DNA of 64,000 nucleotides from an uncultured Desulfobacterales bacterium (GTDB taxonomy: Bacteria > Desulfobacterota > Desulfobacteria > Desulfobacterales > JAHEIW01), in the NCBI GenBank assembly GCA_947259495.1, contig CAMYLV010000020.1, positions 1 through 64,000 of the forward strand, in the 5' to 3' direction. Below are positions 16,750 through 25,732 of the stretch, piece after piece. The notes under the pieces were generated by a model. The model worked only from the letters and a program-made list of their open reading frames with translations. It was not told the DNA's origin and did no database searches. The position numbers and the translations under genes were made by a program. The first letter of the stretch is position 1. Each line of letters begins with the position of its first letter.

Positions 16750-18426
16750 ATGTCGCGCGGCAATATCTCTCTGGCAGCACTCCTGTGGTTTGTGATTGCC
16801 TTTCTTGTGCTTTATCCACTGTCAATTCTGGTGGTGGAAAGCTTCAAAATCGCCGAAACGGGCGGCTGGGGCATCGGCAATTACCTGGAATTTTTCCAGG
16901 ATACATATTATCTGAAATGCTTTTGGAATACTCTGCTTCTGAGTACGATGGTGCTCGTGACAACCACCGTGTTCGGGGTGCCCCTAGCATACATTCTGGC
17001 AAGATACCGGCACCGGGGCAAGACTGTTTTCACAGCCCTGATCCTTTTGCCGATTGTTTTGCCCGCTTTCGCCGGCGTATTTGCTTTCATCATTTTTTTC
17101 GGAAAGTATGGAACTGCAAATCTGCTCCTGATGGACACAGGGCTGTTCGAGAAGCCCATCAATTTCATCTACGGGTTACATGGGCTGGTATTCATTCAAT
17201 CCTTGCACATGCTCCCTTTTATCGTTCTGGGTCTTTCGGCCGGTTTCACCAACATCGACCCCTCCTTTGAGGAAGCCGCCGAGGTCGAGGGAGCCAGCGG
17301 CTTTAGGAGATTTTTCACCGTCACCTTACCACTTTGCACGCCAAGCTATCTGGCGGGTGCCGTTCTCGTATTCCTGTGGCCCTTTACCGATTGGCTGACG
17401 CCGCTGATTTTGGGACAGGTGGACTTTCTGCCATCGGTTTCGTACATCAACATCTCCTATCACTTTACCGATATGCACCGCAAGTACATGGGCATCGTGG
17501 CGGTGGTCGTTTCTTCCATCGTTTGTATTTCCCTCTTTTTGTTCGCCAGGTGGTGGGTCGAGAAGAAAAAGTATACCGGTCTCTCAAAAGGGACAACCTC
17601 TGAAGGCAGAGTGATCGAGCCAAGCGTTTGGGTTAAATCGGGAGCGTATATGTACATGATTTTTATCGCCATCCTTGTCCTGCTGATTCCGATCGTGCTG
17701 GGGTTATCTGCTTTTTCCAGGAGATGGGTCTTTGAGGCGTTTCCAACGTACTGGACGCTAGAAAATTTTAGACTCATCCTTCTGGAAAGCCCGGGTCTGA
17801 TAAAGAACTCCTTCCTTTTCAGCGGAATCGCCCTGGTTTTCGGGATTGTCTTTGGGCTTCCGGTCGCCTATCTCATCGTCCGCACCCGTGTGCCGGGCAA
17901 AGATGCGCTCGACTTCGTCATCACGCTGATGCTGGCGTTCCCGGGTATTGCCATCGGTGTAAGTTATCTCCTGGCATTTTGGAAAGGCATACCCTTAGCC
18001 CATTATTGGATCATTATGCCGCTGGCCCTGTTTGCCAGGCGGCTGCCGTATTTTTTACGCATGGCGCATTCCTCCTACTTGCAGCTGGATCCTTCGCTCG
18101 AGGAAGCATCCGAGGTATCGGGCGCAGGTAAAATTAGAACTTTTTTTCTTATATCTTTGCCGTTGCTGCTCAAAGGGGTGCTGGTGGGCGTAGTGATGTT
18201 TTTCATCATGGCGTTCCAGGAGATTTCTACTGCGGTATTCCTCTATAAAGGAGGATGGGAAACCCTGCCCATTGGAATCTATTTGAACTGGCACCGCGGC
18301 ATGGAGTTCGGCATTGCCGCTGCCATGGCTTTTCTGATGATTGTGATCACCTTTATCCTGCTGCTGATCATATCGAGAATCGGCGGCGGTGTCCTCAAGG
18401 CCGCCTGGGGGGCGGGGGAACAGTAA
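16750..18426 (+). CDS. ABC importer permease with two fused transport domains (FbpB-like)
   Basis: A 558-residue inner-membrane protein with about twelve helices made of two BPD_transp_1 domains in one chain. Each half carries an EAA loop for contact with the ATPase: EEAAEVEGASGFRRFFTVTL in the first and EEASEVSGAGKIRTFFLISL in the second. This fused layout is typical of iron(III) and thiamine importers (FbpB, ThiP). It is 170 bases downstream of the binding-protein gene and 94 bases upstream of the ATPase gene; the second gap holds a hairpin repeat. Confidence 0.9.
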   Translation: MSRGNISLAALLWFVIAFLVLYPLSILVVESFKIAETGGWGIGNYLEFFQDTYYLKCFWNTLLLSTMVLVTTTVFGVPLAYILARYRHRGKTVFTALILLPIVLPAFAGVFAFIIFFGKYGTANLLLMDTGLFEKPINFIYGLHGLVFIQSLHMLPFIVLGLSAGFTNIDPSFEEAAEVEGASGFRRFFTVTLPLCTPSYLAGAVLVFLWPFTDWLTPLILGQVDFLPSVSYINISYHFTDMHRKYMGIVAVVVSSIVCISLFLFARWWVEKKKYTGLSKGTTSEGRVIEPSVWVKSGAYMYMIFIAILVLLIPIVLGLSAFSRRWVFEAFPTYWTLENFRLILLESPGLIKNSFLFSGIALVFGIVFGLPVAYLIVRTRVPGKDALDFVITLMLAFPGIAIGVSYLLAFWKGIPLAHYWIIMPLALFARRLPYFLRMAHSSYLQLDPSLEEASEVSGAGKIRTFFLISLPLLLKGVLVGVVMFFIMAFQEISTAVFLYKGGWETLPIGIYLNWHRGMEFGIAAAMAFLMIVITFILLLIISRIGGGVLKAAWGAGEQ

Positions 18427-18497
18427 GGTCTAAAGGTTAAGGGTTCAGAGCTCAGAGGTTCGAAGTTAACCCTGAACGGTGAACCCAGAACGCGGGA
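18427..18497. repeat. GGTTCA/TGAACC hairpin repeat, copy 1
   Basis: TTAAGGGTTCAGAGCTCAG and, inverted, GTTAACCCTGAACGG then TGAACCCAGAACG. The same words form the element at 36919-36993, and a partial copy (CCTGAACTCAGAACCC) lies at about 6183. It sits between the permease and ATPase genes. Confidence 0.5.
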
Positions 18498-18520
18498 CCT
18501 ATTCTTAGGAGAATAGTTGA

Positions 18521-19603
18521 ATGGCATTTATCGAGATTCAAAACCTGTTCAAGCGTTTTAAGAACGTCGTGGCCATTAATCGAATCCAGCTTGAAATAAA
18601 CAAGGGAGAAATGCTGACGCTGCTGGGGCCCAGCGGATGCGGCAAAACAACCACCTTGCGATGCATCGCCGGATTGGAAAAACCAGAAGAAGGCGACATC
18701 ATTATTGACGGCCAGCCGATGCTTTCGCAAGGATTTGTCCAGCCGTCAAAAAGGGGAATCGGTATGGTGTTCCAAAACTATGCCGTCTGGCCGCATATGA
18801 AGGTATTCAATAACATTGTTTACGGTTTGAAACTTCAGAAGATACCCAGGCCTAAAATTCGGGAGCGGGCCCAGCAGGTCCTGGAACTGGTAGGTTTGGC
18901 CGGCCTGGAAGACAGATACCCGTCCCAATTGAGCGGCGGCCAGCAGCAACGGGTGGCGCTCGCGCGGGCGCTGGTGACCAATCCCAAGGTGTTGCTCCTG
19001 GATGAGCCCCTGAGTAATCTGGACGCCAAGCTCAGAGAAGAATTGAGGTTTGAAATCAAAAGCCTGGTCAGACGCATGGGCATTACAGCGGTTTACGTCA
19101 CCCACGACCAGGCCGAAGCCATGGTGATATCGGATCGTATTGCCGTCATGGAGTCAGGCAACGTGGTGCAAATCGGCAACCCGCAGGACATCTATAAAAA
19201 ACCCGCCAATCGCTTTGTGGCCGATTTTATCGGCACCATGAATTTTATGTCCGGCGAAGTCGTCGCAGTTTTGGCGGACCGGAAGGCGGTTTCGGTCAGG
19301 ACCGCATTCAGCGACAGGATGGTTTGCATGACGCCGGACAGCGCGGCCGCAGCATCCGGCACAGAAGTGTACGCTTCCATACGGCCCGAGGATGTGGAAG
19401 TATTTGCCGAACCGCCGCAGGCCACGGAAAACGTGTTCAAGGGCAAGATTATCCACAAGGCCTATCTGGGCAACTTTTTATTCTTTTTTGTCAGCGTAAA
19501 TGACACCATGATCCGGGTGCAGGTTCCGCATCACCTGCCGCAGGAAGAGGGACAGGAGATCTACCTGTTTCTAAATCCGCAGAAATGCATGATTTTGACC
19601 TGA
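18521..19603 (+). CDS. ABC importer ATP-binding protein (FbpC/PotA-like)
   Basis: A 360-residue ATPase that powers the importer encoded just upstream. Walker A is GPSGCGKTT, the signature is LSGGQQQRVALARAL, Walker B VLLLDEPLSNLDAKLREEL, and the switch His lies in VYVTHDQAEAM. The C-terminal regulatory TOBE region (about 235-360) contains YASIRPEDVEVF. Length fits the MalK/FbpC group. Shine-Dalgarno TTAGGAGAATAGTTG precedes the ATG. It converges with the glycerophosphodiesterase gene, 13 bases away. Confidence 0.92.
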   Translation: MAFIEIQNLFKRFKNVVAINRIQLEINKGEMLTLLGPSGCGKTTTLRCIAGLEKPEEGDIIIDGQPMLSQGFVQPSKRGIGMVFQNYAVWPHMKVFNNIVYGLKLQKIPRPKIRERAQQVLELVGLAGLEDRYPSQLSGGQQQRVALARALVTNPKVLLLDEPLSNLDAKLREELRFEIKSLVRRMGITAVYVTHDQAEAMVISDRIAVMESGNVVQIGNPQDIYKKPANRFVADFIGTMNFMSGEVVAVLADRKAVSVRTAFSDRMVCMTPDSAAAASGTEVYASIRPEDVEVFAEPPQATENVFKGKIIHKAYLGNFLFFFVSVNDTMIRVQVPHHLPQEEGQEIYLFLNPQKCMILT

Positions 19604-19616
19604 CCTTTGTTTATGA

Positions 19617-20684
19617 TCAATTCGGGTAAAGCTCATCCAGAACAGACCTTAACCGGTCGGGCCGATTGGTAATGATGCCGTCCACGCCCATTTCGATGAG
19701 GCGCTTTATGGCGACTTGAGAGTCGGGTGTCCACACAAACACCAGGATGCCCAGCTGATGCGCCGTTTGGATATTGCCGGTCGTCACATGTTTGTAATAT
19801 GGGGCCCAATAGCGCCCGCCGGCTGCCTGAATCGCACGCGGAATGGATCCGGAAAAGTCATCGATATCCAGCCCAGCCATCCAGGGGGACGCCCCGGGCT
19901 GGCCGGGCTTGATATTGTTCAAGCGCACCCCTTTAAGGGAAAGATAAACGGTTGGAATATCGGGGGCGATTTTCTGCACATGCACCAGATTGCGCCAGTC
20001 AAAGGAAAGGATACGGGCGCGATCTGAAACCTTTTCGGCGCGCAATATCCTGACGACCATCTCGCTAACTGCTTCCGGCGGAGGGGTCAGAACCGGCTGT
20101 TCAGGCGTCGTTTTAATTTCAATCCAGAGTTGTGTTGTCAGGTCACATTGTTTTTTGTGCAATCGAATGACCTCGCGTAATGTCGGTATGCGCTCACCAT
20201 CAACAGCTTGCTGCTCCGGATAGCGCCGGGAATAACGCGTATCGGGTTTCAGACGGCCGACATCATAGATTTTTAATTCAGACAATTTCAAATCTTTGAT
20301 GGCAGGCGGCGAGGTGGAGGTCAGCCAGTTACCATCAGGTGTACGCGTGAGTTCCGGCGTTAGGCGAAAATCATGATGCACGACGGCTTTGCGATCGGCT
20401 GTCAGCAGAACGTCCAATTCAATCGCATCGACACCCATACTGCATGCCCGCGCAAAAGCTGCCAATGTATTCTCAGGCGCCAGACCTGCCGCTCCCCGGT
20501 GGCCGATCGTATAAATTTTCTTTGCTGCTGCTTCCTGTTGAGCGGGTGAGACGCTTCTCTGCGCTTTCCGGCAGGAGGAGATGAAAAACAGGACCGCGCT
20601 TGCAAAAATTGCAATCGACAGTGCGCGGCAGAATGAAAATAGCCATTTTTTCATTGATTTCTTAACCATGGTTCGAATGATCAA
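19617..20684 (-). CDS. Glycerophosphodiester phosphodiesterase (GDPD family)
   Basis: Expected to hydrolyse glycerophosphodiesters (for example glycerophosphocholine) to sn-glycerol-3-phosphate and an alcohol. The N terminus has a basic start and a hydrophobic segment ending FFISSC, so it may be a lipoprotein or membrane-anchored periplasmic enzyme; the exact start among three nearby Met codons is uncertain. GDPD hallmarks: IGHRGAAGLAPENTLAAF with catalytic His-Arg, the metal ligands in GVDAIELDVLLTADRKAV and VVHHDF, and the TIM-barrel end VWTPDSQVAIKRLIEMGVDG. Its neighbour on the other side is the Ugp glycerol-3-phosphate importer, a natural partner in scavenging. Confidence 0.92.
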   Translation of the reverse strand: MIIRTMVKKSMKKWLFSFCRALSIAIFASAVLFFISSCRKAQRSVSPAQQEAAAKKIYTIGHRGAAGLAPENTLAAFARACSMGVDAIELDVLLTADRKAVVHHDFRLTPELTRTPDGNWLTSTSPPAIKDLKLSELKIYDVGRLKPDTRYSRRYPEQQAVDGERIPTLREVIRLHKKQCDLTTQLWIEIKTTPEQPVLTPPPEAVSEMVVRILRAEKVSDRARILSFDWRNLVHVQKIAPDIPTVYLSLKGVRLNNIKPGQPGASPWMAGLDIDDFSGSIPRAIQAAGGRYWAPYYKHVTTGNIQTAHQLGILVFVWTPDSQVAIKRLIEMGVDGIITNRPDRLRSVLDELYPN

Positions 20685-21041
20685 CTTATCCGTAATTAAA
20701 AATTCCTCAATCGTTAATGAAACGAGAGCTATTGCTTCATATCAGAGCACGATAAAATAATCAAAACTACAATATCAGCGAACACTGCTGGCCGAGATTA
20801 TTTTATTAAGGATTTTCTTGACTATGGGGCGCATAATCTGCTTATTATAAACTGCTCAAACGCATCTGATAATATCCAAATAGCCACCCTTTTGATTGCC
20901 TTTGCGAGAAACTTTTGATTTTCGAAAATTTGCGAAAATACGGTCGTAATTTTTCTAAAATCAAGGTTGCATCAAAATAAAACAGAACTGTTGCGACCGA
21001 TAACTGCTTGGATATGCTAATTACTTTTATTTTTCTGTCAA

Positions 21042-21057
21042 TGGCATATTTCATGCA
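21042..21057 (+). promoter_or_regulatory. Possible sigma-54 promoter of the ugp operon
   Basis: TGGCATATTTCATGCA has GG and GC ten bases apart, with TGGCA intact and ATGC in place of TTGC. It lies about 119 bases before the ugpB ATG. The rest of the 491-base gap 20685-21175 is AT-rich and shows no gene; a 71-codon minus-strand frame in it lacks family features. Confidence 0.35.
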
Positions 21058-21175
21058 CAATTAAAGACAATCACCCAAATCATTCAGCATTTGTGTCTCA
21101 TTTCTGTGGGGGATTAATATCAATTTCTGTGCGGAGCTAGCGCAGGATAACCTTTACTAACGAAAGGAGGACGCA

Positions 21176-22498
21176 ATGATTAATTTGCGCAAATTGTTTT
21201 TTATCGGCGCCATGATAACGCTGGTGGTGTTTCCGGCAACAGTGCTGGCAGAACCGGTTACGATCAACTGGTGGTTTGCCCATGGGGGTCGGCTGGGGGA
21301 AAAGGTCCAGGAAATCGTGGCCAATTTTAATGCCAGCCAGAGCCAGTATATGGTGGTGGCAACCTATAAGGGAAACTATACCGACACCATGAACGCAGGG
21401 ATTGCCGCCTTCCGTTCGAAAAACCCGCCCCACATTTTGCAGGTTTATGAAGTCGGCACAGCGAGCATGATGGCTGCCAAAGGCGCTGTTAAACCGGTTT
21501 ACGAAGTCATGGCGGAATCGGGGCTTGCCTTTGACCCAAAGGCCTATTTGTCGACGGTGACCGGTTATTACACCGCTCCGGACGGCAAAATGCTGTCCAT
21601 GCCTTTTAACAGCTCGACCCCGGTTCTCTATTACAATCTGGAAGCATTTCAAAAAGCAGGCCTGGATCCGGACAAACCACCTAAAACATGGCCCGAGGTT
21701 GCTGCATATGCCAAGAAGCTGGTGGCAGCAGGCTATCCCGGTGGATTCTCAACCGCCTGGATCTCCTGGATCCATCTCGAAAACTTCAGTGCCTGGCACA
21801 ACGTACCCATCGGAACCAAGGAAAACGGCTTTGCCGGACTGGATACTAAGTTCGTATTCAACAGCCCGCTGCATGTCAAACATATTCAGCAGCTGGCTGA
21901 CTGGCAGAAAGAAAAAATTTTTGTCTACGGTGGACGGCGCAATAAAGGCAACGCCTTATTTTCCTCCGGGCAGGTGGCCATGTACACGGAGTCATCGGCC
22001 GGATACGCCGGGTTTAAAAAGACATGCAAATTCCCCTTTCGCACCAGCATGCTCCCTTACTGGCCGGATGCAGCCGGCGCTCCGCAGAACACCATCATCG
22101 GCGGCGCCAGTCTCTGGGTTATGCAGGGGCATTCTGCTGCCGAATACAAAGGCGTGGCGACATTCTTTAATTACATCTCCAAACCGGAGGTTCAGGCGGA
22201 TTGGCATCAGTTTACAGGGTACCTGCCGATTACGCTGGCGGCTTACGACCTGACCAAGCAACAGGGATTTTACCAGAAGAACCCCGGCACGGAAACCGCT
22301 TTGATACAGATGACCCTGCACAATCCAACCGCCAACTCCAAGGGTTTGCGTTTCGGTAATTTTGTGCAGATGCGTGCCATTATGTATGACACCCTGGAGG
22401 CGGTTTTTGCCGAAAAGGAAACCGCTCAGCAGGGCCTGGACGCCGCCGCTGCTAAAGGGAATAAATTATTACGCAAATTCGAAAAGGCCAACAAGTAG
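21176..22498 (+). CDS. ugpB: sn-glycerol-3-phosphate-binding protein UgpB
   Basis: A 440-residue periplasmic binding protein for sn-glycerol-3-phosphate or glycerophosphodiesters. Signal peptide about residues 1-24 (cleavage at VLAEP). UgpB features: INWWFAHGGRLGEKVQEIV, NPPHILQVYEVGTASMMAAK, MPFNSSTPVLYYNLEAF, and GGASLWVMQGHSAAEYKGVA. The start has CGAAAGGAGGACGCA. It heads ugpB-A-E-C; the 325-base gap before ugpA is filled by a MITE-like repeat, which may set the higher expression usual for binding proteins. Confidence 0.94.
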   Translation: MINLRKLFFIGAMITLVVFPATVLAEPVTINWWFAHGGRLGEKVQEIVANFNASQSQYMVVATYKGNYTDTMNAGIAAFRSKNPPHILQVYEVGTASMMAAKGAVKPVYEVMAESGLAFDPKAYLSTVTGYYTAPDGKMLSMPFNSSTPVLYYNLEAFQKAGLDPDKPPKTWPEVAAYAKKLVAAGYPGGFSTAWISWIHLENFSAWHNVPIGTKENGFAGLDTKFVFNSPLHVKHIQQLADWQKEKIFVYGGRRNKGNALFSSGQVAMYTESSAGYAGFKKTCKFPFRTSMLPYWPDAAGAPQNTIIGGASLWVMQGHSAAEYKGVATFFNYISKPEVQADWHQFTGYLPITLAAYDLTKQQGFYQKNPGTETALIQMTLHNPTANSKGLRFGNFVQMRAIMYDTLEAVFAEKETAQQGLDAAAAKGNKLLRKFEKANK

Positions 22499-22559
22499 CA
22501 AAACCTGAGCCAAAAGCACACAGCTGCTTTCGCCCTTGCGGCCTGAAAATAATCCATCC

Positions 22560-22808
22560 GGCAGGACCCATTTTATACCGTTTTCCATAATAATGTTCCG
22601 GAATACGGAAGTGCGGCATAAGGGGTTGTAGAATAAAACGTTTGAATACCGGAACGTTTTTTTGACAACCCCTATAAACCCAAATGGGTCCTGCCCAATT
22701 TATACCGCTTTCCATAATAATGCTCCTAATTAAAGAATTGGGGTATAAGTGGTTGTAGAAAAAAACGTTTGAATACCGGAACGTTTTTTTGACAACCACT
22801 ATATACAC
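22560..22808. repeat. MITE-like repeat with terminal inverted repeats plus a second half-copy
   Basis: GGCAGGACCCATTT (22560-22573) and AAATGGGTCCTGCC (22682-22695) are perfect 14-bp inverted ends of a 136-base unit. Inside is a hairpin GGGGTTGTAGAATAAAACG / AACGTTTTTTTGACAACCCC. Bases 22690-22808 repeat the same order (TTTATACCGCTTTCCATAAT, then GGTTGTAGAAAAAAACGTTT, GAATACCGGAACGTTTTTTT, GACAACC) with small changes, so the segment is a tandem duplication. There is no coding capacity. It fills the ugpB-ugpA gap. Confidence 0.8.
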
Positions 22809-22823
22809 CGGGCAAAGGTTTTC

Positions 22824-23705
22824 ATGGAAAAACGGGTTATCTTTAAAAACAAAGTCCTGCCCTATCTTCTGGTTGCTCCGCAAATCATCATTACCCTGGT
22901 TTTTTTCATATGGCCCGCCTTTATGGCCCTTTATCAATCCGTCCAGCAGGAAGACCCCTTCGGGCTCAAAACGGTCTTTGTCGGCCTGGACAACTTCAAA
23001 TATATCTTCACCGATTCCATCTATCTCAATTCGATTAAAGTCACCATGATCTTCAGTTTTTCAGTGGCGGCCATCTCCATGTCGATAGCGCTTTTTCTGG
23101 CTGTAATGGCCGATCGCGCCATTCGGGGTGCCACCGCCTACAAAACATTTATCATCTGGCCGTATGCGGTTGCACCGGTGGCCGCAGCGGTCTTGTGGTA
23201 CTTTCTGTTCAATCCCACCGTCGGCATGATTTCTTTTTTCCTAAAAGCTATCGGGATTGACTGGAATTTCACTTTAAACGGCGGGCAGGCGATGATACTT
23301 GTCATCATCGCTGCGGCCTGGCGCGAAATTGCCTATAATTTTCTTTTTTTCCTGGCCGGACTCCAGACCATCCCCAAGTCATTTATCGAAGCCGCCGCCA
23401 TTGACGGGGCTTCTCCGGCTAAGCGGTTCTGGACGATTGCTTTACCGTTGTTGTCGCCGACGGTCTTTTTTTTACTTGTCATGAATATGGTCTATGCCTT
23501 TTGCGATACCTTTGGGGTTATTCACGCCATTACCGAAGGCGGCCCCAACGAGGCCACCAATATTATGGTCTTCAAGATTTATCACGACAGTTTTGAAAGT
23601 TTAGATCTGGGCGGTTCCGCCGCCCAGTCGGTCATTCTGATGTTCATTGTCATTGCACTGACGGTGATCCAGTTCCGCTATATCGAAAGAAAAGTCCACT
23701 ATTAA
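22824..23705 (+). CDS. ugpA: sn-glycerol-3-phosphate ABC importer permease UgpA
   Basis: A 293-residue inner-membrane permease with six helices. The EAA loop is [20 protein letters not shown]. Characteristic beginning [18 protein letters not shown] and [10 protein letters not shown]. It pairs with UgpE, 11 bases downstream. The ATG is preceded by GGCAAAGG. Transcription from the ugpB side must pass through the hairpin-rich repeat just upstream. Confidence 0.93.
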   Translation: MEKRVIFKNKVLPYLLVAPQIIITLVFFIWPAFMALYQSVQQEDPFGLKTVFVGLDNFKYIFTDSIYLNSIKVTMIFSFSVAAISMSIALFLAVMADRAIRGATAYKTFIIWPYAVAPVAAAVLWYFLFNPTVGMISFFLKAIGIDWNFTLNGGQAMILVIIAAAWREIAYNFLFFLAGLQTIPKSFIEAAAIDGASPAKRFWTIALPLLSPTVFFLLVMNMVYAFCDTFGVIHAITEGGPNEATNIMVFKIYHDSFESLDLGGSAAQSVILMFIVIALTVIQFRYIERKVHY

Positions 23706-23716
23706 AGGAGTAGAAC

Positions 23717-24559
23717 ATGGTCGAGCATCGACCCTGGCTCACTTTTTTGACCCATGCAATCCTGCTGCTGGGCTGCCTGATTATTGCGTTTCCGATCTAC
23801 ACGACGTTTGTCGCCTCCACCCACAGCCTGGAAGCGATCACCTCATTTTTTCCATTTTTACCGGGCCGTCACCTGATCGAAAATTATCACCAGGCCCTAA
23901 CGGTCGGCAGTGGCGAAGTCGGTGCCACCGTCGGCACCATGATGCTGAACAGCCTGATCATGGCTCTCGGCATTGCCTTCGGCAAGATATCCATTTCCCT
24001 GCTGTCCGCCTTTGCCATCGTCTACTTCAGATTCCGCTTCCGCATGTTTTTTTTCTGGATGATTTTTATCACCTTGATGCTGCCGGTGGAAGTTCGCATT
24101 CTGCCGACCCATAAGGTGGTGGCGGATTTGAATATGCTGGACTCTTACTCCGGTCTGATATTTCCGTTAATCGCATCGGCGACCGCTACGTTCCTGTTTC
24201 GCCAGTTTTTCATGACGGTGCCCGATGAGCTGTGCGAGGCCGTCCGAATTGACGGGGGCGGGCCCCTCCGATTTTTCTTTGATATTCTGTTGCCCATGTC
24301 GCGCACTTCCATTGCAGCCATGTTTGTGATTCTTTTCATCTACGGCTGGAATCAGTATCTCTGGCCGTTGTTGATTACCGGAGATGAGAGCTACTACACG
24401 CTTTTGATTGGAATCAAAAGAATGCTGGATGTGGGCGAGGGTCAGGCCGATTGGCAAATCATCATGGCGTCTACCATGCTGGCCATGATCCCGCCGGTGC
24501 TGGTGGTGGTCTTCATGCAGAAACAGTTTGTGCGGGGTATGACCGAAACGGAAAAATAA
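23717..24559 (+). CDS. ugpE: sn-glycerol-3-phosphate ABC importer permease UgpE
   Basis: A 280-residue permease, partner of UgpA. Six membrane helices; EAA loop CEAVRIDGGGPLRFFFDILL, followed by the family words IYGWNQYLWPLLIT. The start MVEHRPWLTFLTH resembles UgpE starts, with AAAGGAGTAGAAC upstream. Length is normal. It is followed by ugpC after 71 bases. Confidence 0.94.
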   Translation: MVEHRPWLTFLTHAILLLGCLIIAFPIYTTFVASTHSLEAITSFFPFLPGRHLIENYHQALTVGSGEVGATVGTMMLNSLIMALGIAFGKISISLLSAFAIVYFRFRFRMFFFWMIFITLMLPVEVRILPTHKVVADLNMLDSYSGLIFPLIASATATFLFRQFFMTVPDELCEAVRIDGGGPLRFFFDILLPMSRTSIAAMFVILFIYGWNQYLWPLLITGDESYYTLLIGIKRMLDVGEGQADWQIIMASTMLAMIPPVLVVVFMQKQFVRGMTETEK

Positions 24560-24630
24560 CGCTTCCATGACAAGGATTTTGACTTTAAGGTGCTTTGAAA
24601 TAGGATCAGACAATATATCAGGGGGTTTAT

Positions 24631-25713
24631 ATGGCGGATGTCAGCCTGAGGGATATTTATAAATCATTTGGCCAAAATGAGGTCATTCACGGCATCAGCT
24701 GCGATATTCACGACGGTGAGTTTATCGTTATTTTAGGCCCTTCCGGATGTGGCAAGTCCACCGTGCTGCGCATGATCGCCGGATTGGAAGTGATCAGCAA
24801 AGGCGATATTGCGATTGATGGCAGGGTGGTGAATCAACTCGAGCCCGCCGACCGCGACATTGCCATGGTCTTTCAAAATTATGCCCTCTATCCGCATATG
24901 ACGGTTTTTAAAAATATGGCTTACGGCCTCAAGATTCGGCGGATGCCCAAAGCGGAAATTGAAAAAAGGGTTCAACGGGCTGCGGAGATTCTCGAACTGA
25001 CTGAATTTCTGGACCGCAAGCCCCGGCAACTATCCGGTGGACAGCGCCAGCGGGTTGCCATGGGCCGTTGCATCGTGCGTGAGCCCAAGGTGTTTTTGTT
25101 TGACGAACCGTTGAGCAACCTGGATGCCAAACTGCGCGTTCAGATGCGTCTGGAGCTGAGAAATCTTCATGAAACCCTGGGCATCACCAGTGTTTATGTT
25201 ACCCATGACCAGGTCGAGGCTATGACCCTGGGCGACCGTTTGATTATCATGGAAAATGGCTATGTCGAGCAAATCGGGTCTCCGCTGGAGGTATATGAAG
25301 AGCCGGCCACCCTTTTTGTCGCGGGTTTTATCGGTTCACCCGCCATGAATTTTTTCGAGGCCCGGACAAGCCGTGACGGACAGTCTATCAAACTTTCCGG
25401 TACCGAATCTTTGCCGATTCACCCGCAATTAGAGCAAGGCTTTTGCGACAAAGCGGTCGTTTTAGGCATCCGGCCCGAGCATTTCAATTTAGCCCAAGAA
25501 GACGGCGGCGCGCTGCAGATGCAGGTAGACCATCTGGAAACCCTGGGCGCCGATACGCTGGTTCACGGCAAATTAGGAGAAGATAATACCCTTTTTACCC
25601 TGCGCCTGCCGGATATACAGCGTTACCCGAAGGGCAGCTCCCTGTCTTTAAGTGTTTCCCCGGAAAGATTACACCTGTTCAATAAAGAGAGCGAAAAAAG
25701 AATCGGAGCTTAA
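24631..25713 (+). CDS. ugpC: sn-glycerol-3-phosphate ABC importer ATPase UgpC
   Basis: A 360-residue MalK-type ATPase. Walker A GPSGCGKST, signature LSGGQRQRVAMGR, Walker B VFLFDEPLSNLDAKLR and switch His in VYVTHDQVEAM. The C-terminal TOBE region has the words GFIGSPAMNFFE and LGIRPEHFNL, as expected for sugar/glycerol-phosphate ATPases. It ends the Ugp transporter set and is followed after 19 bases by a DHH phosphoesterase gene on the same strand. Confidence 0.94.
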   Translation: MADVSLRDIYKSFGQNEVIHGISCDIHDGEFIVILGPSGCGKSTVLRMIAGLEVISKGDIAIDGRVVNQLEPADRDIAMVFQNYALYPHMTVFKNMAYGLKIRRMPKAEIEKRVQRAAEILELTEFLDRKPRQLSGGQRQRVAMGRCIVREPKVFLFDEPLSNLDAKLRVQMRLELRNLHETLGITSVYVTHDQVEAMTLGDRLIIMENGYVEQIGSPLEVYEEPATLFVAGFIGSPAMNFFEARTSRDGQSIKLSGTESLPIHPQLEQGFCDKAVVLGIRPEHFNLAQEDGGALQMQVDHLETLGADTLVHGKLGEDNTLFTLRLPDIQRYPKGSSLSLSVSPERLHLFNKESEKRIGA

Positions 25714-25732
25714 CAACGGCAATTCAAACTTC

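Noticed and set aside
20845-21060. 71-codon minus-strand frame before ugpB
   Set aside because: No family features or ribosome binding site; it overlaps the probable ugp promoter region.
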